From Corbicula japonica (taxonomy: Eukaryota; Mollusca; Bivalvia; Venerida; Cyrenidae): 64,000 nucleotides of DNA. The position numbers were made by a program, and so were the translations under genes. The stretch lies in assembly GCA_038501625.1 (NCBI GenBank), contig JAZAYU010000061.1:1042303-1106302 (forward strand), given 5' to 3'. Positions 24,401 to 39,400 of this stretch are shown here, piece by piece. Numbering within the stretch: position 1 is the first letter of the stretch; every line of letters begins with the position of its first letter. The notes below the pieces were generated by a model. The model had not been told where the DNA came from. It ran no database searches and was given only the letters and a program-made list of their open reading frames with translations.

Positions 24401-27400
24401 TTAAGCAAAATATGCATTTTGCCCATAACTTTAAAACTACTTGAAATATTGCCTAGAAACTTGAAATATATTTTCACCATCAAAATCTACATCATAACCA
24501 ACAAGACCCATAACCCTGCTTCCAATATTTTTCAAATTATGCCCCTTTTTCACTTACAATTTGTGTTAAGAAAAATATACACTTTGCCCTTAACTTCATT
24601 TGGAATGGAGGGATTTCAAAATAACTTGGCACAAATGTTCACCATAACAAGGTGGTGTGTCGTGACAATACTCCTGCCTGTTTATCCAAGGTCAAGGTCA
24701 CTGTTACTAAAAATAGAATTTTCTTGCAAAATCTTGTCCGCTCTGTAACTGTTATTTCTTATTGGATTTTTAAATAACTTGGTATAATTGTTCACCATAT
24801 CAAGACAGTATGTCACGAACATGCCCAAGCCTTTAGGTCGTAGGTCGAAGGTCAAGGTCACTGTTACTAAAAATAGAATTTTCTTGTCCGGGCTGTTACT
24901 TTGGTATGAATGGAGGGATTTCAAAATAACTTGGCACAAATGTTCATCATGACAGGGCGATGTGTCGCGTACCATGCCCATGCCTGTAGGTCAAAGGTCA
25001 AGGTCACTGTTACTAAAAATAGAATTCTCTTGTCCGGGCTGTTACTTTGTTATGAATGGAGGGATTTCAAAATAACTTTGCACAAATGTTCACTATGACA
25101 AGGCAGTGTGTCTGCACAATACCCAAGCCTGAAGGTCCAAGGTCAAGGTCACTGGTACTAAAAATAGAATTTTCTTGTCCGGGCTGTAACTTCATTATAA
25201 ATGGAGGGATTTCAAAACAACTTGACACAAATGTTCACCATGACAGGGCGGTGTATCGCGTACCATGCCCATGCCTGTAGGTCAAGGTCACTGTTACTAA
25301 AAATAGAATTCTCTTGTCCAGGCTGTAACTTTGTTAGGAATAGATTGATTTCAAAATAACTTGACACAAATGTTCATCATGACAAGATGGTGTGTCCCAT
25401 ACCATGCCCATGCCTGTAGGTCCAAGGTCAAGGTCACTGTTACTAAAATAGAATTTTCTTGTCAGGGTTGTAACTACGTTAGGAATAGAGTAATTTCAAA
25501 ATAACTTGGCAGAAATGTTCACCATGACAAGGTGGTGAGTTGTGTACCATGTCGATGCCTGTAGGTCCAAGGTCAAGGTCACTGTTACTAAAAATAACTT
25601 TGTTTTGAATGGAGGGTTTTCAAAATAACTTGGTACAAATGTTCACCATGACAAGGCGGTGTTGCGTACATTACCCATGCCTGTAAGTCCAAGGTCACAG
25701 TTACTTAAACTTGAATTTACTTGTTTGGGTTATAACTTCTTTATGAATGAAGGGATTTCAAAATAACTTGGCACAAATGTTCACTATGACATTGCATTGC
25801 ATTACATTGCACTTTACTATCTGAAAACGATGCATAGCGGGGGCATCCATGTCCTATGGACACATTTCTAGTTTAACCCTTACCTCCCTATGTACACCTT
25901 TTATTGCATGTGAGAACAGTGTACATCCAGATCGCCAGAACATATCTGCTGTCTAATCAGGATCTGCACTGTTTGCTTTTTGGTCAGAAATAACCAAATA
26001 AATAAAAAGTGAAAATTGTAGATCCTGATCAAACAGCATGGATGTGCCAGCAGATCTGGATCTACACTGTTTGCCCATGCCATATGTGTGGGAAAGGTTT
26101 AATAAATAAGTAAAGTAAAAAAAGAATTTTTTTCAAAAAATAAAGTCTGTTTCCTGGAAATTGTTTTGTGTGTAATAAAATCGCTGGGAAAAATGGCTGG
26201 TTTTGAGAGGATTCAAGTTGGAGAAAAACTGGTTTAGGGGGTTTAACTGTAATTAATAACTTATTAAATTGCCGTTGACATTTGTATAAATGACATTTTT
26301 TTATTTTGACAGGAGTAAAACATTCTGGATTTTGTTTTGTTTTCAGAAAGAAGGGAATAGAGAAACATGGGAACAAATGACTTTATTGTCAGAGTTAATA
26401 ACTAATTAATTTGTCATTGACATTGGTGTAAATGACATTTTTTTATTTCGACACAAGTAAAAAATTCTGGATTTTGTTTTGTTTTCAGAGAGAAGGGAGC
26501 TGAGAAACATGGGAACCAATGACTTTATTGTCAAAGTGTAAGTGTATATATCTGTTTTTAGCTAATCTCACTGAACTCAGATCTAACAAAATGTTAGATG
26601 ATGACCCACTAATATCATATAGGTGCAATAGTGGTTTTCCCTGATAACTATTATTAGAAACTGTCAAACAGAAAGCAAGATTCATAAAGCTTTTGTTAAG
26701 GGTAGCACAAAAAAATTACAGTTATAAAAGAAATTATTACGATACCACAAAAAACACACCAGTACAATATGTCTTATAGGAGTGTCAATGGCAATGCTTT
26801 CCATGTTTTATAACACTGTATATGAAATACAAGGTTTGGAGCACTTTGACAGTTATTGTTCAGAAGGTTGTTAATAAAAGCATGTTTCATTTCTTGATAG
26901 CTCAGTGGTTTTTTGCTGGAGATGATTTAAATCAGATTGGTTCTTAGCTGAAATACTTGTAAATACATTTGTTTAACTGTTGCACTACTTTTTTCCATTG
27001 TTATTCATTTTCTCACGCAAGTGTGAGTGGCTTCTGAGGGCCAAGGTTTCAGGGGTCTCTCATTGCTCATCATATTTAGTTCTGTTCACATATTGTATTG
27101 TAGAGCCCAAATTGGAGTAGAAAACCTTCATTTGCGGAAACAGATATGTAAGAAAAGAGATGACATCATCTTGAAAAGACAACAGCAAACAGAAGTTAAT
27201 GTTACCAATGAGAACCATTTACGAAAGGTAATTAATGTATAAATGTTACTTAAAATAGACAGCATAACTGCCATTGACATCACTTTTGAAGAAAGTGCTT
27301 GCTATTTCAGCAGTAAATCGCCTGTTAACATCTGACTTTGATATAATGCATGTGGCAAACCACTGCAACCACAAACATTGCATTATTTCACAAAGTTATC

Positions 27401-30400
27401 TAAAAATGCCATTTTTAAAAAAAAATATGATTCAATATTACGTTGTATATTCATATTTAAAGTTTTATTTTTTTCTTAAGGAGAAAAATAGAGAAATAGT
27501 GGGGCAAAAAGATTTGCTTTTGTCTGTACTTATATATTTCCATCCTTAAACATGTTCGGACAATAACGCAAGACTAGTTTGAGCTAACCTCACCAAACTC
27601 AGAGTGAAATAATAGGAGTTGAGCCCTTGCATGAGATTTGTTCATGATCAATGAGTCAAGTTCATTGTAACTAAAACTGTATTAAAATTGAGGCTGGCTT
27701 GAGATATTCTAACTAAATTTTGTTCATATCTAGCTTATTGTGTGATTTTATTTGGTGTTACTCTGAACAACATCAATGTTCAAGATAACTTAAATTAAGA
27801 TTCCATGTGTGGATAATATTTTGTATGGTGGAACTTTTGTTGAAACCTTGTATATGGCTGTAGTTGGTTTACTGGGTCAAGGTCACTGTTACTTAAAGTA
27901 AAGTTTCCCTTTTTTGTCACTAACTTGAAACTGGTTAAGGCTATATCCTGACCACACTTTTGAAAGATGGCAATGTTCAGCTCTTATTTGGGTTGAAAGG
28001 CCAAGGTCACCTCTTTTATTGATAAAGAAAAATGTTTATACTTATTGACAGGGCAATAATTTGTGACCAGTTTCAGCTATCCGGATCAAACTTGACTTGT
28101 AGGTATATTGCTTTGATGTGTATTTTGGGTCACTGGAGTAAAGTATAAGGTCCCATTTTGCTTGTTTCTTATTTGGAAATTTGTTATCCCATGGGTCTTA
28201 AAACTATGCAAGAGATGGAAAATAGCTCTTTATTATTTTGACAGTTGTAGAAAGGACATCCATGAGCTATGGACATACAGTGAAACCTGTCTATAACGGA
28301 CACCTAAGGGACTGAGGGAAAGTGTCCTTAATAGCGGGTTGTCCTTAATTGTGGGTTTAAATCAAGAAGAAGAGAAGATGTCTGTTCTTTAAAAAAAATC
28401 GCCCATAATACCGGGGGCCCGTAATATCGAGTGGCTGTAATGAGAGGTTTTGCTGTAATTCCATTTTTTTAATTTTAAGTTAGTATCTCATCTGATTAGT
28501 ATTGACACAACTCAACTGGAGTGACAAATGTGGTGGCAGAGATTAATGTAATCATAAGGCAAAGTAGCTACTGTGGGGACTTTGACATTTCAGAGGTTAC
28601 AGAGGTGAACCAGACTGATTCATTTGACATTATATATTAGGTTGCAGAGGTGAACCAGACTGATTCAGTGCATGCTGAAGAGAGAGGAGAATGCATGGAC
28701 ATTCCTGAACAACAGAAAGATCTGGACACTACATCTCCCATGATCAGGTATACAGTGGGTGCATACAAGGCTCATTCAACCATCATTTTTTTATTTGACA
28801 GCTCCGAATAAATCGATTCAAAGATCAGTTACAGTTATCAGTTACAGTTAACATAAAAAATCAATAAAATTTAATTTATTTTGTGGCATAACAAATAGTT
28901 AACTGTGAAAAATATTTTAGGCAGAGTAAAAATTTGTAAGGATATATCACTAGTGATAACACATTTTTACTCTGCCTAAAATATTTTCCTGTTAACTATA
29001 ATCGTTGTCCGAAGTAATAATGAAGCTTTGTTATATTTAGAAACTTACCAGGTTTGTATGATTTCTAGCTGTAACTGATTGATAAAATATGAATGGGTTC
29101 ATATGAATTTGAAGTTTTACTCATGAAAGAGTTGATTTTCTGTGTGACCTAAGGAATTGTCAGACATGTTAGATTTGTAGGCTTGCTGTTAGTGTCTTGT
29201 TATTTAGAGTTATGATATATAGTATGTAAATATGTTATGACATGGGAGGTGATGTCATGGATTTTCTTTTCAAATTAACTGGCATTGAAACTGTGATAAA
29301 TGTAATATGTTGGAATAACAAATAGTCTACCATTTTATTTTTATTTTGTGTTGAGTGTATACATGTTGATGTGTACACTATATTCATTTGGGTTTCCTAT
29401 ATAATAGAAAGTGTATTTATGTTGTTTATTTATGCAGTATGCTAGGGGATAGGCCTGATGATTCCAAGACCATGCAGTCAAACAGTGTGTCCTTAGATGA
29501 TATATGTGTACAGTTCAGAGAGGTATCTCCAAGCACACAAGTACAGCAAGAAATACAGCAAAAGGAGGTACATCTTTATTTAAGAATTAATTTGAGTTTG
29601 ATTTACTGAGGAATGAAAAAACATTTGCATGGGGGAAATCCTGCACAACTGTTACACTGGTAAAGCAAGAACATTCCCATTTTTTGAAGAAATGCTCAAC
29701 ATTTTAATAAAAATGAGTCAGAGGTGACCACTTAAATCAATAAATTAATCAATTAAACGTTGACAGTACCATCACCTGAACTTTGCAGAACAATTCTCTT
29801 GCTTCACCAGCAGTAACCGTTGTGTGCTATGCCCACCCCTGTGTTTAAGAAATTCAAGAAAGCCTCCCACCATATCTACTTCAAGGTTCAAGATTACAAA
29901 ACATTTTGTTATATTTATCTAAAATCCAACTTTTATTTTGATAGATGACTATAACATATTGTAGATTAATGTTTACATGATAAGTATATCACTTTTCTGT
30001 ATGTTTCATGCAGCCATTTAAAAGTTCAAATGCAAACGGTATTTCCTTGTTGTGTGTGTCTTTGCTACATAAATAAATCATTCTTTTATATATCTTGAAC
30101 ATCAAAACATAAATGCATTGTAAGACCATTATATTTCTTCACTTTCATTGGGCTGGCAATGAGTATTAGTTTAGGGTTTTGAAAAGATAGAGCAATGATG
30201 TGTAGCATGTAAAACCCTCCCTCCTAGATCCAAGGTCACTGTTAATGAAAAATAGAAAGAAGCTATTTTCTTGATGGTATTTCAAAATAACTCAACACAT
30301 GTGATAACCATAACACGTTGTTTTTGTCATATCAACAATCAAGTTTGTGACAATTCAGCTTATATTAAGAAAAAAAGTAAGTGTTAAAATCTGAAAACTA

Positions 30401-33400
30401 AAATGAGAGAGATAAACAACAACATCATTTAACCTTTTCAGTCTCCAGACACTGAAAGAGATGTCTCAGAATCGTCAGTTCAGCAAAAAACTGATGAAGA
30501 TATTGCTGTTGACAACTTGAAGTCCCCTTTGAAAGTTTCTACACAGATGGTCCCTCCAGTTTCACGCCTGCCTCCAAGTGTACACCTACCTCCTAGCTCA
30601 CACCTGTCTCCAAGCTTAAACCTGACTCCAGATTCAAACCTGCTTCAAGGCTCACACCTTCCTAGGCCCAGATTATTACATGTTTCTGCACACTCACCAA
30701 GATTACCCTTTTTGGAATTTAACAAGAATCAAAACCAAGGTATACAACAAAAAGCAGACTAACATTTGCAGCATGTGTTCCAAGTAAGATCACCATATGT
30801 CTGGTGGAAAGAAATTATCATGGAAAGAAAAAAGTCAGGGAAAAAGGCATAAACATATGTTGGCTAAGGTCTATAAAACTAGGTATCTTATAGTTTGTAT
30901 TAATGAAATTAATGTCTTATATTATTGCCAGTAATGCAGTAGTGTTTAGGTAGGTTGTAAGTTGAAAAAGTTAAATTATTGAACATTCATAATTATGGCC
31001 GGTATTTGAATTTTTGTGACTAGTGGCAATAAGTAATAAGCTGTAATATGATAGTAGAAAATCAGGGAAATTAATATTTTGAAATACAATCAACAATTGA
31101 TGGTTTGAACTTCATGGGACCAGCCCTTTTTGTTCGAGCAATCTGTAGTTCAAAGGTCAATGGTTTGCAGGCAAGAATTGGCAACTGAGCACATAACATA
31201 AAAACACATAACTGTTACAATGCATTATTGCCTGGTGTTTGAGAGAACCCTGTTTGAGTCATTAAAGTTCGACTGTATGTTACTTAGTGTGTTAATGTTT
31301 ATATACAGGATCAGTGACAATACACCTGGAGAATCCCAAGAAAGAAATGCAGAGCAGTCCAATAGCACCACAGCCAGTGATACATAGGCAACATAACCAA
31401 GTACTGGTAACTAATTTTTAACAAATTTATACTAAAATGGAATTTGGGGTTCACACTGTCATTGAACAGACAATTGTTTTTCTTAACAATAAATTATTAT
31501 TATTACACCTCTAAACATTCTCAGTTCTTACCAAAATATATGAAGACCTTGTGAGAAATACTTTTTGAAATGGTTCTCAAAATGAATGGCTACATAAATT
31601 TGATACTTTAAACAACCCTAGACCTGTTTATCACATTTTGACAAACACAAATTTATAAGCTATTGATTTAATTCTTATCTCAACATTCCTAAATAGTTTT
31701 AATTTTTACCAAAATATTGTGAAGGATTTGTTATGCAAAAGCTTTTTGAAAGGCTGTCGGGACATGTCTCATGCTCCTGGTAAAAATGTGTGCAGCAATA
31801 TCAGAAGTCAAAACATACTGCACAGTCCAATAGTTTGTGTATGGATTTTATTGTTGTTCATGCTCAGAAACAGATCTATTTTATAGCAAAATAATATTCT
31901 CAGAATGGAACTTTATTGTAGTAAAGTTAACATTAATTTTGTTCTAAGTATTATTATTAGTACTAAGTGTTAGATTATTTGGTACTCGTATTCAGCATTT
32001 CATTCATTTAGATAATTTAATATGTAAATGTTGAAATATTGTTTCAACATTGGCATATTATATCACTTCTGCTTTAATTGTATAACTTCTTATTTTGATA
32101 TTGATCTTTCTTGTTTACCTGAATTTCATGTCAATTAGGATTTGATCATAGAATTTAATATTTAAGCATCATGAGAGGCCACAAATATATATGCCAAAAC
32201 CACAACAACGAATATCCTCTGCACCACCTGTCAGACCATTTTTGCCACAACGAACCATACAAGATGTAAGGGTATCGGTACCCCAGAGCAAAGCACAGCC
32301 TGTACAGAATCAACCTAGTAGTGGCAGGCCCCAAGAACCACAGATCAACAGAAGCCAAGTATCTCCCAGGCCACATGTACAGCCACCTAGGTAAACATTT
32401 AACAAGTTTCTTAAACTAAAATTGACAGAGTCATGAAAGGTCATTTGAACTGTCAGGAGTTCAGCTTATAAATCTGTAGCCCACATAGGCATTATAATCA
32501 AGTTTACCCCATTATAAAAATAAAAAATCACTCGAATTTTATCAAATTATCATCAAACTTGCTTAAATACTAAAAGTTTGTCTGTATGGGTAATTTTGAT
32601 GATATTAGAATAGGGAAAAATTTGAGTGTGGAAAATAAGGTAACTTGGTCAAATCAATGAAGATCCTTTATTATACAATAATGGCTGCTGTTTGTCAGAT
32701 TATCACAAACTTGCTTTTAATCTTGATAACATCTGAGAAAGTGTTTAACCTGGGTTTTATAGGATAACAAGGCCAGATCTTAAAAAACAAGAGGGCCAAA
32801 TGTAAGATTTATAGAAATGTAAGACTGGTTAAATGATGAGCATAAAAAAACAAACAAATAGTATTATTCTTTATCATTTTTGCCTAGGTTGCCAGCTGTG
32901 CAAAGCAGGTTACCAGTATTGTTTACTCCACGAATGCCATCACTGCAAACAGCAAAACCATCACCGCAACCAGTTCACTGTCCTGAAGTGGAAGTTCCCA
33001 AATTATCACCAGATACAGGTAAACTCCAAACATTTTATACCTGTATGTGTCCTTACTGTTTTAAAGTGGAATTAGCTCAAAGGGTAATGCAATGTTTTAA
33101 ACGAATACATCTTATCTCTAAAACAATTACATACAGATTGAGAACTTTTAAAACTGCACAAATAAAAACGTCTACTAGTTGTCTTTTTTTTGCTTTTAAT
33201 ACATGACTGCCATCAAAATGAATATGAGTTTATGTGTGTAATTGTCATTTAACACCGATAAAAAAACATGTTCCCTACACTGTCGGTGAACGTGTTGATT
33301 TAACCAGTTTAGTCCATCTTTCATGTTACAACCTACAAACTCACAATAATAGTCAGTGGTACTAATTCAATCAAGGATGTTAAATAAATAGTTGAAACAT

Positions 33401-36400
33401 TAATAAAGTTTACATATCCATGTTGAAGAATGAAGATGGAGCTTTAATTGATAGGTAAAATATCACTTTAATTAATTCTAATATTGTAATTTCATTTATG
33501 TTTAGACCAAGAAAAAAATCCATTGATACCCAAAGCAAAATGTCCTGAACTGGGGAAAAAAACCTTCCATTCTGATGGAACTTGTACATGTAAGTTAGTT
33601 TTTAGAAACCTGTCAATAATCTGTCTTAGCTGTTATTGTAGACATATGGTTAAAATCACTGATTGTCAAATCACTAATAATTTGTCCAGGACTAACTGGC
33701 CTAATTCTAAGGTATCTGCAATTTTCAATAGATTATAAATTTGCTGAAGTTATTAGAATGTTACAAGATGGCAAACCAGTCGTAAATTTTAGCTAGGTAT
33801 GTATTTATATGAAGTTGGTACATGTGATCTTTGATCATGTTTTATAAATCTTTCGTATTTAGATGTTTTTAGTGCACTGTCTGGGTGATTACATTTAGAC
33901 TTGCACAGATGCAGAACTTGTAGAATAAAGTCCAGATCTCATTAGATGTGTGCCCCTTTTTATATGTCCGTCGAACGAATGGGAACACACATGGTGGGAG
34001 GGCGGCGTCCACAGTCTCAAACAGCTGTTGTCCAATCTTCATGAAACTTGGGGAAAATATTTATTGGCTTAATATATTGCCCAGGTTTAATAACCAGCCA
34101 AATCAATTTAGCAACTTAAGAGTTATGGCCCTTTATTAAAAAATGGTAAATTCATATTGTCTGCTCTCTAACTCAAAAAGTTGTTGTCCGATCTTCATTA
34201 AACTTTGGGAAAAAGTTTATGGGCATAATGTCTTGGCTAAGTTCGATGACCAGCCAAATCACTTAAACTATTTCAGATTTATGGCCCTTTATACAACAAA
34301 TGGCATATTCACCTTTTCCGCTCTGTAAAGTATTAAATTCGCAACTTATCTAGATAATTATGTTAATAAGGGTTCCCATGATTTATATTGATGCTATGTA
34401 ACTTAAGATTAATGTGGCTGGTTATCAAATCCTTTATAGTAGTACATGGTTCCTGTGATATAATTGACACCAGGAAGTACCCCATAATTTTTTGGTTTTA
34501 AATTGGCTGGTAATCAAATTCATTTGGGTTATAAGGATTCCGGCAACTTAAGACATATGCACACCTCTCTGTGAAACTTTTCAACCATTTACCGAAATTT
34601 TCAAAAGGCATTTTTTGTGGCACTTTGGCACTGTTGTTGTATATGGATTGTTTATTCTGAGAAAGTATCTTTGGACGACAAAAGTGTCAAAAGTTTGCGT
34701 GGTGATGTCTTTTATCAGCTTTTAATAATAAAAAAACTTGTGCATAAAAATAATGTGAAGTGGAGGATATCTTTCCTGCATACTAGATTTGTATTTTCAA
34801 GTTTTTCATCAGTGTTGGGAAAAGTCATATTTAACACTAACATGCTGTTGTTGTTTTTTAATTAAAAATGAGCGAAAATCATAACGGGTAAGAGAATGTA
34901 ATGTGCTGTTAGTTTTTATCTTTAACGTCTTTCAGATTTCATGAAGTTAAAGGATTCAGACGGAAGTAGTCCAAGAGTGGATGAAGCCCAGAAAAGTCTA
35001 GACATTAATACTAAAATGAGTCCAGAAATACCAAAGGTTACAGGTTTGTTTCATGAAAGGCTGGTAAAGGGTTTATTATGAACCATAAAGGATTTAAATG
35101 ATTATTTCCCTTTGGACCCTGGCAGAGTCAATGCCTGATATTTGTACTTGTTGATAACTTGCAAGTAACATTACTATACTATACTTAAACCTTTCCTCCA
35201 TAGACATACATTGATTGCGTGAGCAATCCAGTGTAGATCCAGATCAGCCGGCACATCCGTGCTATCTGATCAGGATCTGCACTGTTCTCTATTTGATTTA
35301 TTAGGTTATTTGTGACCAAAAAGCGACCAGTACAGATCCTGATCAGACAGCATGGATGTGACGTCTGATCTGGATCTAGACTGGTCGCACATGCGTAAAA
35401 ATGCGTATAAATGGAGGAAAGGGTTAACACATGCAAAGAAAAGTCTGGATAGGGTTACTAGTAGCTCTCAGTTCAAGTTATCTTCAAAACAAGTCTTAGT
35501 GTGATGCTATAAGGCCAGTTATTTAAATTGTTGCAAAGTCAGCAGTCTGTCATTTCTTTCCTATTTGATTTACATTTCATTTCATACATGTTTCTAAGAA
35601 TCAGACAAGCGATATAAGACCAGTTGGCCATCTTGGTGGGAGTTTCTCTGTTAAATTTAAGTCTTAGGATCACTGCTGGATTGAATGACTGTATTAATAA
35701 CTACAATGTAATATACAACTAAACACAGAGCCAGTGTCAGTGGGTCCTCAGGAACAGTCCAGTCCTTTTAATCTTGAGGAACATCGGCAGAGGATGGCAG
35801 AGATGATGAACAAATCGCCCGGTCTTCCATTAAATTATCTAGCTCCTGTAAAGAGAACCTTCTCTGAGGTAATAATTGTATGAAATAATTTGTCAATTAT
35901 TATCAACACTGCTAAAAAATTGTTAGACAGTCAAAAGATGCTTATTAGATAATATGATAAATGATAATACATGATATATTTTGACCATTTAGACACTTAG
36001 CTGCCTCTAAAGAAGTGCAGCCTAAAACAAGTGACAGGAAATTGTCACAAAACCAGGTTTTTATTTTCCAGACTGATGGCCGAGCGCAAATGTGTTTTTA
36101 AAGTCAGTAGATATACATAATCTGAAAAAGAAACAAAGGTTATAAATCACAAAGCTCCAACAATATGCACGAGGGCACTTGATGATAACAGTTCTGTGAG
36201 AGTTTTGTTTAAATATCTTGAGAAATGTAGGAGGAAGTCGGCACGTGACAGTATTCTTCTATATATAACATAAGGGGCCATAATTGAGGCAAAATGTTTT
36301 TTTTTTAAATTTTTCTGTTTGGGGTTTGAACCGCTGGTCTAATGAGAAATTTTGTCATCTTACTGTAACAGAATACTCCAAAGTATACAGGACTGGTAAT

Positions 36401-39400
36401 CTATTCTAAAAATAGACAGTTATAACAGAGTATTCAGAGTATTTATCAACCTCTGTGCAGTGATTTGCTTTGTTTCCCTACACAAAAACTGAAACTTTAA
36501 GGGGAAGTAACCACTGCTGGGAGTTTGCCTTTATAATAACAGAGTATTCTCCCTTTTACAGAAGAGTATTTCTCCATATATTACATTATGTGGAAAAATA
36601 CAAAAGCCCATAATTCTGTCAAAAATGATCAAATCACAAAATCCGAAAAATATGTGCCAGGGCACTTGTTGACAATCATTCTATGAAAGTTACGCCCACC
36701 CGCCGACATACCCCAATCGAATAACCAGGATTTTTCCTTTGGAAAACCTGGTAAATAAAGAGATCTGCATTGTCTACTGACTTAATTTAAGAAAGGGGCT
36801 TATATGTTAGAGAAATTATTCTGGCATCTATGAAATAAAAATGTGTAAGTATGTTTGAATATGTAAGCTTTTAAAAAAAATTTTAACCTCTATTTATAAT
36901 TGGTAAAATCAGTGGGTGTTCCTTTTTAATGTTTTAAAACAGTCTAAGGTCAGCTTTTCTACTGTATCTGTGGGCGATGGTTAAAGGTATAGGGTAAGAT
37001 TATAATGGAACTACATGTAGTCGATTTATTCAGTTGAAATTTGGTTTATATATTCTTCACATAAAAGTAAACTTAGAAGTCAAGTTTCATATCTCTATTG
37101 TTGTGGCACCTGTAATATCAGGTAGACACATAGGGATCCTTTTGTTCTGTGGCATCCTCTAGTTATTTTTATTGGATTGTAACTAAGCTTCTTACAGATG
37201 CAAATAAGCTTACTTTGCAAACTTGCCATTTTCATATTATAACCTGACATTTACAGGTTGAAGACAATAACTTGTTATAAATGCAAACAAGTTTACTTTG
37301 CAAACTTGCCATTTTTATATTATCTAATATTTGCAGGTAGAAGACAATAGTCAAGAGATGGGCAATGAAAACATGCAGTTATTTGGTCAGGTGAGATTAT
37401 TTGGTGTTACTTTTGCCATTAACCCTTTTCTCCATACATGAGTATTTTTGACTCATGTGCAATCGGTGTAGATCCAGATCAGTGGGCACATCCGTGCCGT
37501 CTGATCATGATCTGCACTGGTCACATTTTGGTTAGAGAAAAATCAAATCAAAAAGTGAACAGTTTAGATCCTGATCAGATGGCAAGGATGTGCCGGCTGA
37601 TCTGGATCTAAACTGTTCCCCCTCGCAATTAATTGTATCCATGGAGGAAAGGGTTTATATTTAAAATAAGATATTAAACTTAAAACGTTTTCACCAATAT
37701 AGATCTTAACAAGTAGTGATGATGCCAAATCTTTAGGTGAAGGTTGCATTAGATGCAGTTACGTGCGTTTTGTACTTGGATTTTGTCATAAACACTGATA
37801 ATTACATTGTCATTTCTTCATCAAACTTTCAAAGCTTTATAAAACAGGTTCGTAATGACGCCAGCAACTTTATATCAAGGTCACGTTTGATGCAGTTATG
37901 CCCTTTCTATACTTCAATATATTTTTATTCTGACAAAGTACCAGAGTGTGACACAGGTGTTCAATTGTACACTCATCTGGCCTTAGATCATGAAACTGAG
38001 ATTGGAGACTAGTCTCAAATCTCAAGCATCTGATTGGCTGGTTGCCATTTCAGCCAATCAGATGCTTGAGATTTGAAAATGGTCTCCTGATTTAGTTTAG
38101 TATGATCTTGGGCCCTAGTATGATTATGTGTTTTAAGCAGGCTCCTGTCACAGATTTCTCTATATTGTCATTTGGAGGAAAAGGTGACATGTCAGATAAA
38201 GAGAATAAGAAGAAAAAGTTTGACTGGACCAGTAGCTTTGACAGTATTTTCAACACACCAGGTTTATTTTACAACTTCTTAATATATGTTTAACGAGATT
38301 GAGTTTAAGGACTAGGGCTGAAGGTTATAAAACTGATATTGTAAACTCAAATCTCAAGCATCTGATTGGCTGAAAATTTTGCAACTGGTAGCCATTTTAG
38401 CCAATCATATGCTTGAGATTTTAGACTGGTTTCCATGCTCAGTTTTATAACCTTGGACATAGATCTTTTGCTCCCATATATCTTTTATAGAAAAAAAGCA
38501 CAAATCATTCAAATGGAAGTTTCACCAGGGAAAACGTCTCCAGATGTCAAAGACAACTGATTTTGAGATATATCAAAAATACTCCCTTAAGGCAGTCAAA
38601 GAACAAAAGATCATTGAAAATAATGCAGCAAAACAGATTTTGTTTTAAATATGAAACTGTTCACTGCTGCAACTTTATGCTTACACAACACTAGATTTCC
38701 TTAATTTATGAAAGAACTCTGTTATAAAAAGAAATAATGGTCAAACACCCTTGCTGCAATCAAAAACAGTGTTTTTTATGGAGATCGGAAAATGTTTTTG
38801 CTCATTCCATTATGTTGTTTTTTGGTGGTGCGTTGAATGATTATTTTACAGGGGGTCTACAAACTTTTAAATGATTTGAATTTAAAAAGTGCATTAAATT
38901 ATCATTATATTTACCTATTTTTGGTGTAGTTAAATTGTTTTTATGCCCCCACAAAGTGGGAGGCATATAGAGTTGCACTCGTCTGTCCGTCCGTCCGTCC
39001 GTACGTCCCCAAATCTTGTGGCATCAACTCCTCCTAAACTATAAGGCGGATTTCTTTCAAACTTGCACAGATGATCAAGCAGGATGTGTCGATGATCGTA
39101 AAGAAAGGATTTTTTCCTGTGACCATTTTTACCAGAGTTATGGCCCTTTGTTAATTTCAGTTATTAAATCTTGTGGCGTCAACTCCTCCTAAACTATAAG
39201 GCGGATTTCTTTCAAACTTGCACAGATGATCAAGCAGGATGTGTAGATGATCGTAAAGAAAGGATTTTTTCCTGCGACCATTTTTACCAGAGTTATGGCC
39301 CTTTGTTAATTTCAATTATTAAATCTTGTGGCGTCAACTCCTCCTAAACTATAAGGCGGATTTCTTTCAAACTTGCACAGATGATCAAGCAGGATGTGTA

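Larger units (their letters stand above)
12419..27227 (+). other. Coiled-coil N-terminal region of the SIX6OS1-like protein (first 8 coding exons)
   Basis: Residues about 1-228. The run is almost continuously Glu/Lys/Gln/Leu-rich with leucine heptads ([64 protein letters not shown]). The aromatic segment [20 protein letters not shown] (exon 19751-19844) and [19 protein letters not shown] (exons 26489 and 27104) are the parts most like the vertebrate N-terminal domain that binds SYCE1. The similarity is by eye. Confidence 0.55.

Noticed and set aside
24682..25280. Overlapping open frames with MEGFQNN repeats on both strands
   Set aside because: By-products of the 147-bp tandem unit.
38470..38560. 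Possible terminal exon ([24 protein letters not shown]) after exon 38141
   Set aside because: The phase-correct path continues cleanly to 41151, 42617 and 44181 with the FNFNF end; the 38490 reading would need an unsupported acceptor. It could be a minor alternative end.
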